Shown here: positions 7,630-15,564 of the stretch, piece by piece | Position numbering within the stretch: position 1 is the first letter of the stretch | How the letters are laid out: every line of letters starts with the position of its first letter | Assembly (NCBI GenBank): GCA_964640085.1 | Contig: CAZXFA010000009.1 | Coordinates: forward strand, 23,450-87,449 | Direction of reading: 5' to 3' | DNA from: CAZXFA01 sp964640085 | Lineage (GTDB): Bacteria > Actinomycetota > UBA4738 > HRBIN12 | DNA: 64,000 nt | Translations under genes and position numbers: made by a program | The notes under the pieces: generated by a model | The model's database searches: none | Told to the model about the DNA's origin: nothing | The model's input: only the letters and a program-made list of their open reading frames with translations

Positions 7630-8574
7630 ATGGGGCAGATCGTGGCCCCCAGCCGGGGACTGACGCTCACGGACCTGCGCGGCGCCCGCGCGCGGCACCG
7701 GCGCGAGCGCAGGATGCGTGCGCTCTTCTTCTCGGCGGCGTTCCTCTCGGTGGTGATCAGCGTTGCGATCGTCGCCTCCCTCGCGGGAGGCGCGTTCGAC
7801 TTCCTGCGGAAGGTAGATCCCGGAACGCTCTGGTCCCGGGGATGGTTCCCGCGCCGGAACCTGTTCGACGTCAAGACGATCTTCGCCGGCACGGTGATGG
7901 TCTCGGTGATCGCGATCGTCGTCGCCGCCCCGCTCGGGCTCGGTTCCGCGCTGTACCTGTCGGAGTACGCGAGCCCTCGGGCCCGTCGGTTCCTCAAGCC
8001 CATCCTGGAGACGCTCGCCTCGGTCCCGAGCGTCGTGATGGCCTTCTTCGCCCTCCGGTTCATCAGTCCGGAGGTCGTTCAGGGGTTCTTCGGGAGCGAC
8101 GTGCCGCTGTTCAACATCGCCGCGGCCGGCCTCGCCGTGGGCCTGCTGGTCACGCCGCTCGTCGCATCCGTCGCCGAGGACGCGATGCACGCGGTCCCGA
8201 GCTCGCTCCGCGAGGCGGCCGTCGGGCTCGGTGCGCGTCGCCGGACCACGAGCGTTCGGGTCGTGATGCCGGCCGCCGTTTCGGGCATCACGGCCGCGCT
8301 GATCCTGGGCGTGTCGCGCGCGATCGGGGAGACGATGATCGTGGCCATCGTCGCCGGCGGGACCGGTGGGTCCCTGTTCTCGCTCGATCCGCTGAAGGGC
8401 GGGCAGACGATGACGGCAGCGATCACCGCCCTGGCCACCGGCTCGGACCAGGTCCGGGGCTCCGGTCCCGCCTATCCGAGCCTGTTCTTCGTAGGGATGC
8501 TGCTCTTCCTGGTCACCCTGGGACTGAACCTGATGTCCGAGCGCTTCGTTCGCCGGGTCCGGAGGCGGTACTGA
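7630..8574 (+). CDS. pstC: Phosphate ABC transporter permease PstC
   Basis: Inner-membrane channel subunit of the Pst importer, 314 residues. About six transmembrane helices; the permease EAA loop (SSLREAAVGLGARRRTTSVRVVMPAAVSGI) lies near residue 195-225. The ATG at 7630 is used because GGGGAGG and GGAGG lie just upstream and the protein begins with a short charged cytoplasmic segment. The 106-base gap after pstS is the longest in the operon, and may allow PstS to be made in excess, as is common. Its stop overlaps the pstA start by one base (TGATG). Confidence 0.93.
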   Translation: MGQIVAPSRGLTLTDLRGARARHRRERRMRALFFSAAFLSVVISVAIVASLAGGAFDFLRKVDPGTLWSRGWFPRRNLFDVKTIFAGTVMVSVIAIVVAAPLGLGSALYLSEYASPRARRFLKPILETLASVPSVVMAFFALRFISPEVVQGFFGSDVPLFNIAAAGLAVGLLVTPLVASVAEDAMHAVPSSLREAAVGLGARRRTTSVRVVMPAAVSGITAALILGVSRAIGETMIVAIVAGGTGGSLFSLDPLKGGQTMTAAITALATGSDQVRGSGPAYPSLFFVGMLLFLVTLGLNLMSERFVRRVRRRY

Positions 8575-9524
8575 TGGCGACACGGATCGAAGCGATCGCC
8601 GGTACCGCGAGCGAGCGGGTCCGTCGCGAGCTCTCCGGTCGGCGGATCGACGTGCTCGGCGCGGTCTTCCAGCTGCTATTGCTGTTCACGCTCGTGTTCG
8701 CGCTGGCAGTGCTGATCGTGCTGCTCCTGGACGTCACGCGCACGGCGATCCCGTTCATCCAGGACCGCGGGAGCGCGGTGTTCACCTCCGGGTACTCCTC
8801 CCTGCCGGCGAACGCTGGGATGAAGCAGGGGCTGATCGGCTCCGTCTACCTCGGGGTGTTCGTGATCGTCGTCGCCCTCCCGCTCGGCATCGGTGCCGCG
8901 ATCTACATGGAGGAGTACGCGCGGGACACGGCCCTGACGAGGTTCATCAACACGAACATCCGCAACCTCGCGGGCGTCCCGGCCATCGTCTACGGCATCC
9001 TCGGGCTCGCGGTGTTCGTCCGCCTGCTCGGACCGATCACGGGGCCGGGCACCGTGGAGGGCAAGAGCCTGCTGGCGGGCGGCTTGACGATCGCGGTGAT
9101 GGTCCTGCCGATCGTGATCATCACGACCCAGGAGGCGCTGCGGGCGGTGCCGCGGAGCATCCGGGAGGCGGGGTTCGGCGTCGGCGCGACGCGCTGGGAG
9201 GTGGTCCGCAGCCACGTGCTGCCATCCGCGGCCCCCGGGGTGCTCACGGGCTCGGTCTTGTCGATGGCCCGCGCGCTCGGCGAGACGGCCCCCCTGATCA
9301 TGGTGGGGGCCGTGACTGGGTTCCTGGCCACCGAGGGAGGGTTCCTCGACTCGCTCCAGCAGCGCTTCACGTCACTCCCGACCTTGGTGTTCGCCTATGT
9401 GAAGAAGCCCCAACCCGAGTTCCAGGACCTGGCCGCCACCACGATCCTGGTGCTCATCGCCTTCATCTTCCTGATGAACCTGACGGCGATCCTGCTGAGG
9501 AACCGGTATGAGCGGAAGTGGTGA
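8574..9524 (+). CDS. pstA: Phosphate ABC transporter permease PstA
   Basis: Second membrane subunit of the Pst complex, 316 residues. A first helix (LLLLFTLVFALAVLIVLLL) is followed by a periplasmic stretch and the conserved core LGIGAAIYMEEYA, then the EAA loop SIREAGFGVGATRWEVVRSHVLPSAAPGV (about 195-225) that contacts PstB. The ATG at 8574 overlaps the pstC stop (TGATG), indicating coupled translation. The 3' end overlaps the pstB start by 17 bases. The end RNRYERKW is short and basic. Confidence 0.94.
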   Translation: MATRIEAIAGTASERVRRELSGRRIDVLGAVFQLLLLFTLVFALAVLIVLLLDVTRTAIPFIQDRGSAVFTSGYSSLPANAGMKQGLIGSVYLGVFVIVVALPLGIGAAIYMEEYARDTALTRFINTNIRNLAGVPAIVYGILGLAVFVRLLGPITGPGTVEGKSLLAGGLTIAVMVLPIVIITTQEALRAVPRSIREAGFGVGATRWEVVRSHVLPSAAPGVLTGSVLSMARALGETAPLIMVGAVTGFLATEGGFLDSLQQRFTSLPTLVFAYVKKPQPEFQDLAATTILVLIAFIFLMNLTAILLRNRYERKW

Positions 9525-10401
9525 TCCGATGGACGTGACGGAGGAGCTGACGGCGATCGACACCGATCGCCGCGAGGAGCCCGGTCAGATCGAGGTGCCA
9601 CGGTCGACCGGCGCGGCCGATCGGCAGGTGGTGTTCGACATCCGGGGCGTGTCGGCCTACTACGGGGACTTCCGAGCGGTCCGCGACGTTACCTTGCCGA
9701 TCGCGCGGAACGAGATCACAGCCTTGATCGGTCCGTCGGGGTGCGGGAAGACCACGTTCCTGCGGTGCCTGAATCGCATGAACGACCTGATCGAGGGGGC
9801 CAGGGTCGAGGGGCAGGTCCTGTATCACGGGGTGGACCTGTACGAGCCCCAGGTGGACCCTGTAGAGGTCCGCCGGCGCATCGGGATGGTGTTCCAGAAG
9901 CCGAACCCGTTCCCAATGTCGATCTACGACAACATCGCGTTCGGCCCGAAGATCGCGGGGTTCAAGGGGGATATGGATGAGCTGGTCGAGGAGTCGCTAC
10001 GGCGGGCGGCTCTATGGGACGAGGTGAAGGACAAGCTGGACTCCTTGGGCCTGTCGCTGTCCGGGGGGCAACAGCAGCGCCTGTGCATCGCGAGGGCCAT
10101 CGCCACCAGACCGGACGTGATCCTGATGGACGAGCCGTGCTCGTCGCTGGACCCGATCGCCACGCAGCGGATCGAGGACCTGATGCAGGAGCTCGTGTCC
10201 GACTACACGATCGTGATCGTGACCCACAACATGCAGCAGGCCGCGCGGGTATCGGACCGGACCGCCTTCTTCACCGTCGAGGTGAACGAGGCCACGGGCC
10301 ATCGGACGGGCATCGTGGTGGAATACGATCGGACCGAGGTGATCTTCACGAAGCCGTCCGACCAACGCACCGAGGACTACGTGACGGGTCGGTTCGGCTG
10401 A
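9508..10401 (+). CDS. pstB: Phosphate ABC transporter ATP-binding protein PstB
   Basis: ATPase of the Pst importer, 297 residues. Walker A GPSGCGKTT at 75-83, Q-loop in MVFQKPNPFPMSIYDNI (126-142), ABC signature LSGGQQQR at 184-191, Walker B VILMDEP at 204-210 and the switch His in VTHNM. About 40 polar N-terminal residues precede the core. The ATG at 9508 lies inside the end of pstA and has GAGG upstream; an ATG at 9529 is a possible alternative. The stop overlaps the phoU start (TGATG). Confidence 0.96.
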   Translation: MSGSGDPMDVTEELTAIDTDRREEPGQIEVPRSTGAADRQVVFDIRGVSAYYGDFRAVRDVTLPIARNEITALIGPSGCGKTTFLRCLNRMNDLIEGARVEGQVLYHGVDLYEPQVDPVEVRRRIGMVFQKPNPFPMSIYDNIAFGPKIAGFKGDMDELVEESLRRAALWDEVKDKLDSLGLSLSGGQQQRLCIARAIATRPDVILMDEPCSSLDPIATQRIEDLMQELVSDYTIVIVTHNMQQAARVSDRTAFFTVEVNEATGHRTGIVVEYDRTEVIFTKPSDQRTEDYVTGRFG

Positions 10402-11096
10402 TGGGCGGCCGGATGCACTTCCACGAGGAGCTCGAGCGACTCGAGCTCGAGCTCCTCGGGATGGGCGAGCTCGCCGAGCGAGCCGTGCAACGCGCCGTGC
10501 AGGCAGTGGTGAACCACGACGATGCGGTCGCGGCCGAGGTGGTGCGCGACGATGACGCGGTCGACCACCGGTACCTGTCCATCGAGACCGGGACCCTCCA
10601 GCTGATGGCGCTCCAGACCCCGGTGGCCTCGGACCTCCGGCTACTGTCGGTGATCCTGCACTCCAACCTGCATCTGGAGCGGATCGGTGACCAGGCGGTC
10701 AACATCGCGAAGACCTACCGCTCCGTGCGCGATCTCCCGAGCAGCCCGACGATACTCACCCACATCCGCGAGATGGGAGACGTCGTCCGGCCGATGATCC
10801 GCACGGCGATGGAGGCGTTCGCGAGGCGCGATCTGAACCTGTGCCTGCGCCTGCCCGAGATGGACGACCCGGTCGACCGGCTGAACCTGGGGATGTACCG
10901 GGAGGTCGCGGCCCTGGCCGATGACGAGCCGTTGCTGAACTGGGGACTGCGGATGATCCTGGTCGCGCGTCAGCTCGAGCGGGTCGGCGATCACACCGTG
11001 GACATCGGCGAGCAGGTGGGGTTCCTGCTGACTGGGGAGTTCCGCGAGTTCACGGACGCGTCGCACCCGATCGACGTGGTCCCCGACGCCGGCTAA
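10401..11096 (+). CDS. phoU: Phosphate signalling regulator PhoU
   Basis: Cytoplasmic all-helical protein of 231 residues that damps PhoR signalling when phosphate is plentiful and links PhoR to the Pst transporter. Two PhoU repeats are visible (about 10-95 and 115-205), each with the acidic metal-binding signature (LHLERIGDQAVNIAK at about 92-106; RQLERVGDHTVDIGEQ at about 192-207). The ATG at 10401 overlaps the pstB stop. The gene for the response regulator follows after seven bases. Confidence 0.94.
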   Translation: MGGRMHFHEELERLELELLGMGELAERAVQRAVQAVVNHDDAVAAEVVRDDDAVDHRYLSIETGTLQLMALQTPVASDLRLLSVILHSNLHLERIGDQAVNIAKTYRSVRDLPSSPTILTHIREMGDVVRPMIRTAMEAFARRDLNLCLRLPEMDDPVDRLNLGMYREVAALADDEPLLNWGLRMILVARQLERVGDHTVDIGEQVGFLLTGEFREFTDASHPIDVVPDAG

Positions 11097-11103
11097 GGAT
11101 CCC

Positions 11104-11799
11104 GTGGCCGCCGCCGTTCGGATCCTGGTCGTGGAGGACGAGGAGTCCCTGGCCGACTCGCTCCGATACAACCTCGAGCGCGAAGGGTTCGCGGTGAGCA
11201 TCGCGGCCGACGGCCGGGCGGCGGTCGAGCGGTTCCGGGCCGACGACCCCGCGCTCGTGATCCTCGACCTGATGCTGCCGGAGCTGTCCGGCCTGGACGT
11301 GTGCCGGACGATCCGGGCCGAGTCCACCATCCCGATCATCATCGTCACCGCGAAGGACTCCGAGGCCGACAAGGTCACCGGGCTCGAGCTCGGGGCCGAC
11401 GACTACGTCACCAAGCCATTCTCCCTCCGCGAGCTCGTGTCTCGCGTGCGGGCGAACCTCCGCCGGGCGGCGCCCCCGTCGGCCGTCCCACCCGCCGAGG
11501 AGGTGCTCGTGGGTGGGCCGGTTCGGATGGACGTACCGCGCCACGAGGTGCGGATCGGAGACGAGGTCGTCCCCTTCCCGCCGAAGGAGTTCGAGCTGCT
11601 CGAGGCCTTCCTCCGGCGGAAGGGCCGCCTGCTCACCCGGGAGTTCCTGATCGAGGAGGTCTGGGGGCCCGACTACTTCGGCGACACCCGGACCCTCGAT
11701 GTACACGTGAAACGATTGCGCCGCAAGCTTGAGAACGATCCGCACGGCCCTGAGCACCTGCTGACGATCCGAGGGCTCGGCTACAAGTTCGTCGACTGA
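11104..11799 (+). CDS. phoP: Phosphate-responsive response regulator PhoP/RegX3 type
   Basis: OmpR-family regulator of 231 residues. The receiver domain has the acidic pair ED near residue 11-13, phospho-acceptor Asp55 (VILDLMLP), Thr82 and Lys104 (ADDYVTKPF). The C-terminal winged helix (about 135-228) includes the recognition helix region TRTLDVHVKRLRRKLE. It starts at a GTG at 11104, seven bases after phoU, so it belongs to the pst transcript and its own level should rise on phosphate starvation. Its likely targets are the GTTCAC repeats at 6403-6460. The cognate kinase gene phoR is 5 kb away on the other strand. Confidence 0.93.
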   Translation: MAAAVRILVVEDEESLADSLRYNLEREGFAVSIAADGRAAVERFRADDPALVILDLMLPELSGLDVCRTIRAESTIPIIIVTAKDSEADKVTGLELGADDYVTKPFSLRELVSRVRANLRRAAPPSAVPPAEEVLVGGPVRMDVPRHEVRIGDEVVPFPPKEFELLEAFLRRKGRLLTREFLIEEVWGPDYFGDTRTLDVHVKRLRRKLENDPHGPEHLLTIRGLGYKFVD

Positions 11800-11871
11800 C
11801 GCTTCGGCAGCTTGTCGGACCTCCCTTACATGGTGTATCCCTACCGCGGCTCGGAAACGAGGGAGCGCACG

Positions 11872-12498
11872 GTGCCGAGGTGGCGTTTGCGGCTGGTGCC
11901 GCGGGAGGAGAGCTTCTTCGAGTTGTTCGTCCGCCAGGCGGAGAACATCGAGATCTCCGCTCAGGTCCTGTTCGACCTGATCGCCGAGTTCGACGACGTG
12001 CAGGGCAGGGCGATGCATCTGCGGGATCTCGAGCACGAGGGCGACGAGATCACGCACGAGATCATGCGTCGCCTGAACACCGTGTTCGTCACCCCGCTCG
12101 ATCACGAAGACATCCACCGGCTCACCTCCACGCTGGACGACGTGCTGGATCACATCGAGGCGGCGGCGGATCTGTTCGTGCTCCATAAGATCGAGGCGCC
12201 GCTGCCGGAGATGAAGGCCCAGGCGGACGTGCTGGTGCGGGCGACGCGGACGATACGCGAGGCGCTCCAGACCCTCCCGAAGTACGCCAAGCTCACGCCG
12301 TACTGGGTCGAGGTCAACCGCCTGGAGAACGAGGGGGATCGCGTGTACCGGCAGGCCGTCGCCGACCTGTTCGACGGCGACTACCGTACCCTCGACGTCC
12401 TGAAGTGGAAGGACATCATCGACGAGCTGGAGGCGGCGACCGACAAGCTCGAGGACGCTTCGGACCTCCTCGAGGCGATCGCGCTCAAGCACGCCTGA
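11872..12498 (+). CDS. DUF47 (PhoU-like) protein, Pit accessory
   Basis: Helical PhoU-related protein of 208 residues of the DUF47/YkaA family, which is commonly encoded next to Pit transporters and is thought to modulate them. Landmarks are RQAENIEISAQVLFDLI, HLRDLEHEGDEITHEIMRRLN and FVTPLDHEDIHRL (about 50-90). The GTG at 11872 is chosen because GAGGGAG lies about seven bases before it and the product has the usual family length; an upstream TTG at 11812 would add 20 unusual residues. The stop overlaps the pit ATG by one base. The 72-base gap after phoP could hold a separate promoter. Confidence 0.9.
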   Translation: MPRWRLRLVPREESFFELFVRQAENIEISAQVLFDLIAEFDDVQGRAMHLRDLEHEGDEITHEIMRRLNTVFVTPLDHEDIHRLTSTLDDVLDHIEAAADLFVLHKIEAPLPEMKAQADVLVRATRTIREALQTLPKYAKLTPYWVEVNRLENEGDRVYRQAVADLFDGDYRTLDVLKWKDIIDELEAATDKLEDASDLLEAIALKHA

Positions 12499-13493
12499 TG
12501 CCGCTCTGGATCGTCCTCCTCCTCGCCTACCTGTTCGAGTTCGCCAACGGATGGACCGACGCCCCGAACTCGATCGCGACCGTGGTGTCCACCAGGGTCC
12601 TCCGCCCGTACCAGGCGGTCCTGATGGCCGGTGTGTTGAACCTGGTGGGGGCGCTCGCCGGCACGGCGGTGGCCAAGACGATCGCCTCCGGGATCGTGAA
12701 CGCCGACGTGGTATCGCTCACCACGATCGCGGCGGCCGTGCTCGCGGCCACGCTGTGGGCCCTCGGGGCGCAGTACTTCGGGCTGCCCTCCAGTGAGTCG
12801 CACGCGTTGGTCGCGGGCCTGCTCGGCGCGGGCTTCGCCGCGGGGGGTCTGGACGCCTTGGAGTGGAGCGGGACCAGCAAGTCGCTGATCGGGTTGGTGA
12901 CCTCGCCGGTCGGGGGATTCGTCGTGGGCCTGACCCTGATGGTCCTCATCTACCGGATCTTCGCCCGGGTCCGGCGCTCGACGGTGGGCCGGGTCTTCGG
13001 CCGGGCGCAGATCCTCTCGGCCGCGTTCATGGCCTTCAGCCACGGGACGAACGACGCGCAGAAGACCATGGGCATCATCACGCTCGCGGTGCTCCTGCAC
13101 CAGGCCGGCCCTGGCGGCAGGGTGCCCGAGGAGTTCGAGATCCCGCTGTGGGTGATCCTCTCGGCGGCATTCGTGATCGGCGTCGGGACCATGATCGGGG
13201 GCTGGCGGGTGGTCCGGACGCTCGGGCTGCGGATGACCAAGCTCGAGCCGGTGCAGGGGTTCGCCGCGGAGACCGGCGCAGCGGCGGTCATCACCGGGGC
13301 GGCGCAGCTCGGCATCCCGGTCTCGACGACCCACGCGATCGGCTCCTCGATCATGGGGGTGGGGGCGACCCGGCGGTTCTCGGCGGTCCGGTGGGGCGTG
13401 GCCGGCCAGGTAGTCACCGCCTGGATCCTCACCTGGCCGTCTTGCATGGTCCTGGGGTACGTGCTCGACCAGGTCCTTGCAGCCGCCACCTGA
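12498..13493 (+). CDS. pit: Low-affinity inorganic phosphate transporter, Pit family
   Basis: Membrane phosphate:cation symporter of 331 residues with about ten helices. The two inverted-repeat family signatures are present: FANGWTDAPNSIATVVSTR near residue 14-32 and FSHGTNDAQKTMGII near 180-194. The ATG overlaps the DUF47 stop (TGATG), so the two are translationally coupled, as expected for an accessory-transporter pair. It converges with the GNAT gene, seven bases apart. Metal-phosphate complexes are the usual substrate of Pit proteins. Confidence 0.93.
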   Translation: MPLWIVLLLAYLFEFANGWTDAPNSIATVVSTRVLRPYQAVLMAGVLNLVGALAGTAVAKTIASGIVNADVVSLTTIAAAVLAATLWALGAQYFGLPSSESHALVAGLLGAGFAAGGLDALEWSGTSKSLIGLVTSPVGGFVVGLTLMVLIYRIFARVRRSTVGRVFGRAQILSAAFMAFSHGTNDAQKTMGIITLAVLLHQAGPGGRVPEEFEIPLWVILSAAFVIGVGTMIGGWRVVRTLGLRMTKLEPVQGFAAETGAAAVITGAAQLGIPVSTTHAIGSSIMGVGATRRFSAVRWGVAGQVVTAWILTWPSCMVLGYVLDQVLAAAT

Positions 13494-13500
13494 GACCGGC

Positions 13501-14274
13501 TCAGCTCCGATCGAGCGGGGAGACCCAGCTCGCGATCCGGGTCACCGGGCGGAACCCGCGCCGCTCGTACATCGCGGCCGCGGCCCCCTCCGGCTCGGCG
13601 AGCAGATAGATGCGCTCGACCCCGACCGCGAACGCCTCGGCCACCAGGCGATGGGTCAGCGCGCCCGCATGGCCACGCCCCCCGGCGGCGGGGATCGTGA
13701 CCACGTGATCCAGGTACGCCACGTCCCCCAGCACCAGCAGCGCCGCGATCGACACGACCTCGTCCTCCTCCCGCACCTCGAACCACCGCCGACCGGTCGG
13801 GATGAGCAGGTCCCGCTCGAGCGCCTGGAGCTGGTCCAGGACTGCCTCGTCCTCGATCCCGAACAGTCGCGCGGTCCCCCGGTAAACGCGCCAGAAGCCC
13901 CCGTCGAAGGACAGGACCTCGTGCGCCCGGCGGTCCCTCGTGGCCGCCGGAGGACCGGTGTGCTCCATCACCAGGTCCCACGTCAGCCGTTCGCCGCGGG
14001 TGCTCGCCTCGGCGAGGAGGTCGAGCTGCGTCTCGGGGTGGAAGATCACGACGTGGGCCCGGGCGGCGCCGCTCCGCCGGAGGGCGGGGAGCAGCTCCGC
14101 CTCGACCCCGGAGTATGCGACCGGGCTCCGGGCCTCCACCCGCGCGTAGTTGGCCTCCTGGATCATCGGGTACCGCGGATCGGAGACCACGGCGCCCCAG
14201 GGGTGCGGCTCGACCCGCTCGAACAGCTCGTCCTGGGCATGCCAGTAGCGTAGGAGCGGATCGAGGACCGTCAT
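13501..14274 (-). CDS. GNAT-family acetyltransferase domain protein
   Basis: Protein of 257 residues. The C-terminal part (about 165-257) is a GNAT fold: VAYLDHVVTIPAAGGRGHAGALTHRLVAEAFAVGVERIYLLAEPEG, with the acetyl-CoA loop motif GRGHAG, then MYERRGF. The N-terminal half also looks like a degenerate GNAT unit, so this may be a tandem acyltransferase. The ATG at 14274 has GAGG just upstream; an ATG at 14283 is also possible. Substrate unknown. Confidence 0.8.
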   Translation of the reverse strand: MTVLDPLLRYWHAQDELFERVEPHPWGAVVSDPRYPMIQEANYARVEARSPVAYSGVEAELLPALRRSGAARAHVVIFHPETQLDLLAEASTRGERLTWDLVMEHTGPPAATRDRRAHEVLSFDGGFWRVYRGTARLFGIEDEAVLDQLQALERDLLIPTGRRWFEVREEDEVVSIAALLVLGDVAYLDHVVTIPAAGGRGHAGALTHRLVAEAFAVGVERIYLLAEPEGAAAAMYERRGFRPVTRIASWVSPLDRS

Positions 14275-14393
14275 GGTCCTCATCGTGACAGGGGTGGGCG
14301 GACCGGGCTGCGGTAGGCTCGCGCCGTCGTGACCACCTGTCGGATCCACCGAGCGCGGTACCGGGTCTTCCGACATCGGGATCGGTCCTGAGC

Positions 14394-14711
14394 ATGTGCA
14401 CCGCCCTGAAGGTGCTGTGCGTCGCCGAGGATCGGGAGCGGCTCGCCTCCCTCAAGCGGGCGGCGGTGTCCGCGGAGTGGGAGCTCCTGGCGGGAGCTTG
14501 GGACGAGCGCGAGGCGCTTCGCCAGCTCCACGACGACCGCCCCCACGTCCTGGTGGTCTTCGGGGACCTCCCGGAGCTGCTCGCCGAGGCCCGGAAGGCC
14601 GTGCCGGACCTCCGGATCCTCACCGATCGGGATCTGCCCGGCACCGACGTCGTCGTCGGCTCGGCGGCGGAGGTGAAGGAGGCCGCGCTCGGCCGGCGTT
14701 CGGCGGGATAG
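14394..14711 (+). CDS. Small degenerate receiver (CheY-like) domain protein
   Basis: Stand-alone protein of 105 residues that follows the alpha/beta pattern of response-regulator receiver domains: KVLCVAEDRERL at the N-terminus, PHVLVVFGDLPEL where the phospho-acceptor normally lies, and VVVGSAAEVKEA at the end. The phospho-acceptor Asp position holds Phe or Gly, and the conserved Lys is absent from its usual strand, so normal phosphorylation is unlikely. It may be a protein-protein interaction module. A TAGGCT at 14314 could drive it with a short upstream reading frame (14329-14394). It converges on a 19-bp inverted repeat. Confidence 0.65.
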   Translation: MCTALKVLCVAEDRERLASLKRAAVSAEWELLAGAWDEREALRQLHDDRPHVLVVFGDLPELLAEARKAVPDLRILTDRDLPGTDVVVGSAAEVKEAALGRRSAG

Positions 14712-14720
14712 ATGGGCAGA

Positions 14721-14760
14721 TGTCGGCCGCGGCTCCGCCGGGGCGGAGCCGCGGCCGACA
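14721..14760. terminator. Bidirectional terminator-like perfect inverted repeat
   Basis: A perfect 19-bp inverted repeat (TGTCGGCCGCGGCTCCGCC and its complement) with a 2-base centre lies between two convergent genes ending at 14711 and 14766. It has no T-tract on either side, so it would be a stem-only terminator of the kind common in high-GC Actinobacteria. Confidence 0.75.
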
Positions 14761-14765
14761 CGGGC

Positions 14766-15203
14766 TCACGCGCAGCCCGCCCAGGCGCTCCAGGATCCCA
14801 ACGCCCTCGCCATCCGGACCGAGACGATCACGTTAGCTCTCGCGTTGAAGACGGAGTGGTCCGGCACGCCGTAGTGATCGGAGCGCCGGGGCCAGTAGCG
14901 GGTGGCCTGCTGGAACAGGCCCGCGTAGCCGTTGGGGTTGTAGGCGCCGGGCCGCAGGCGCGACTCGCAGCGAGCGACCCGGACGGCCTTGCGCGGCGTC
15001 CCCGGGCTGTCCCAGCGGCGAGCCCCGCACTTGATGAGCTTCTTGATGTGCCAGGTCCCCTTCTGCCAGTCGATGTCGCAGATCCGGCTGGGAACCTCCC
15101 TCGAGCCCTTCGCCCCGGCCGGTGTCGCGGGCGCCAGGGAGAGGAGCAGGAGGGCCGCGAGCGCCGCGAGATGCCCGCGGCGCATCGTGTTGGATCGTGT
15201 CAT
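14766..15203 (-). CDS. Exported transglycosylase-like (lysozyme-fold) protein
   Basis: Secreted protein of 145 residues. Signal peptide: basic start MTRSNTMRRGH, hydrophobic ALAALLLLSLAPATPAGA, cleavage near Ala30. The mature part has four or more Cys and the lytic-transglycosylase/lysozyme-like core VARCESRLRPGAYNPNGYAGLFQQ (about 85-110) with the catalytic Glu in RCES, followed by aromatic residues (YWPRRSDHYG). Such domains cleave peptidoglycan glycan strands. The ATG at 15203 is preferred to one at 15209 because GGGGGTGAG is six bases before it. Its upstream region carries strong hairpins (see 15420-15480). Confidence 0.8.
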   Translation of the reverse strand: MTRSNTMRRGHLAALAALLLLSLAPATPAGAKGSREVPSRICDIDWQKGTWHIKKLIKCGARRWDSPGTPRKAVRVARCESRLRPGAYNPNGYAGLFQQATRYWPRRSDHYGVPDHSVFNARANVIVSVRMARALGSWSAWAGCA

Positions 15204-15419
15204 ACGCATCTCACCCCCGCGGTGGACCGGGCTGGCGACCGGGTCCGCGCCGGGCCGAGGCGGATGCTCGGCCGACCCGCGGTAGGTCGTGGGTGCTGGA
15301 TCACCTCCCTCGTGTCGGAACCTCTCGACCTCCGGTGCCGCGGACGTCAGCCGGGCTCCGCCCCCCTGCGGGCGCCATCCGTCCCTGGACGTGGCGGAAG
15401 ACGCACCGAGCGGGGGAGG

Positions 15420-15458
15420 AGGGTCGGACCGAACGTCCGTGCAACCGTCTCCGACCCT
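15420..15458. repeat. 9-bp inverted repeat in long leader/intergenic region
   Basis: AGGGTCGGA at 15420-15428 and TCCGACCCT at 15450-15458 form a perfect 9-bp stem with a 21-base loop that contains one of two GTGCAACCG copies. It lies 217 bases upstream of the transglycosylase start, on its 5' side. Confidence 0.5.
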
Positions 15459-15462
15459 ACCA

Positions 15463-15480
15463 GCGGGTGCTGACACCCGC
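15463..15480. repeat. Hairpin GCGGGTG-CTGA-CACCCGC
   Basis: A perfect 7-bp stem with a 4-base loop, directly next to the 15420-15458 repeat. The 15204-15564 gap otherwise holds the ispH promoter at its right end. I looked for a c-di-AMP riboswitch, which often precedes cell-wall hydrolase genes, and did not find its conserved core. Confidence 0.5.
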
Positions 15481-15552
15481 GACGCACGGATGTGCAACCG
15501 CCGCGACCGCCGGTCATGGGCCGCGGAGCCCCTGGTCCGGTCCGGTGCCGGG

Positions 15553-15558
15553 TACGAT
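15553..15558 (+). promoter_or_regulatory. Leaderless -10 element of ispH
   Basis: TACGAT followed by six bases (GACCCC) and the GTG start at 15565. No ribosome-binding site is present. Confidence 0.65.
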
Positions 15559-15564
15559 GACCCC

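Noticed and set aside
11812..11871. TTG start of the DUF47 gene
   Set aside because: The GTG at 11872 has GAGGGAG at the right distance and gives the usual family length; the extra 20 residues look non-homologous.
15204..15480. c-di-AMP (ydaO-type) riboswitch before the transglycosylase gene
   Set aside because: The conserved core sequences are not present; only simple hairpins are seen.
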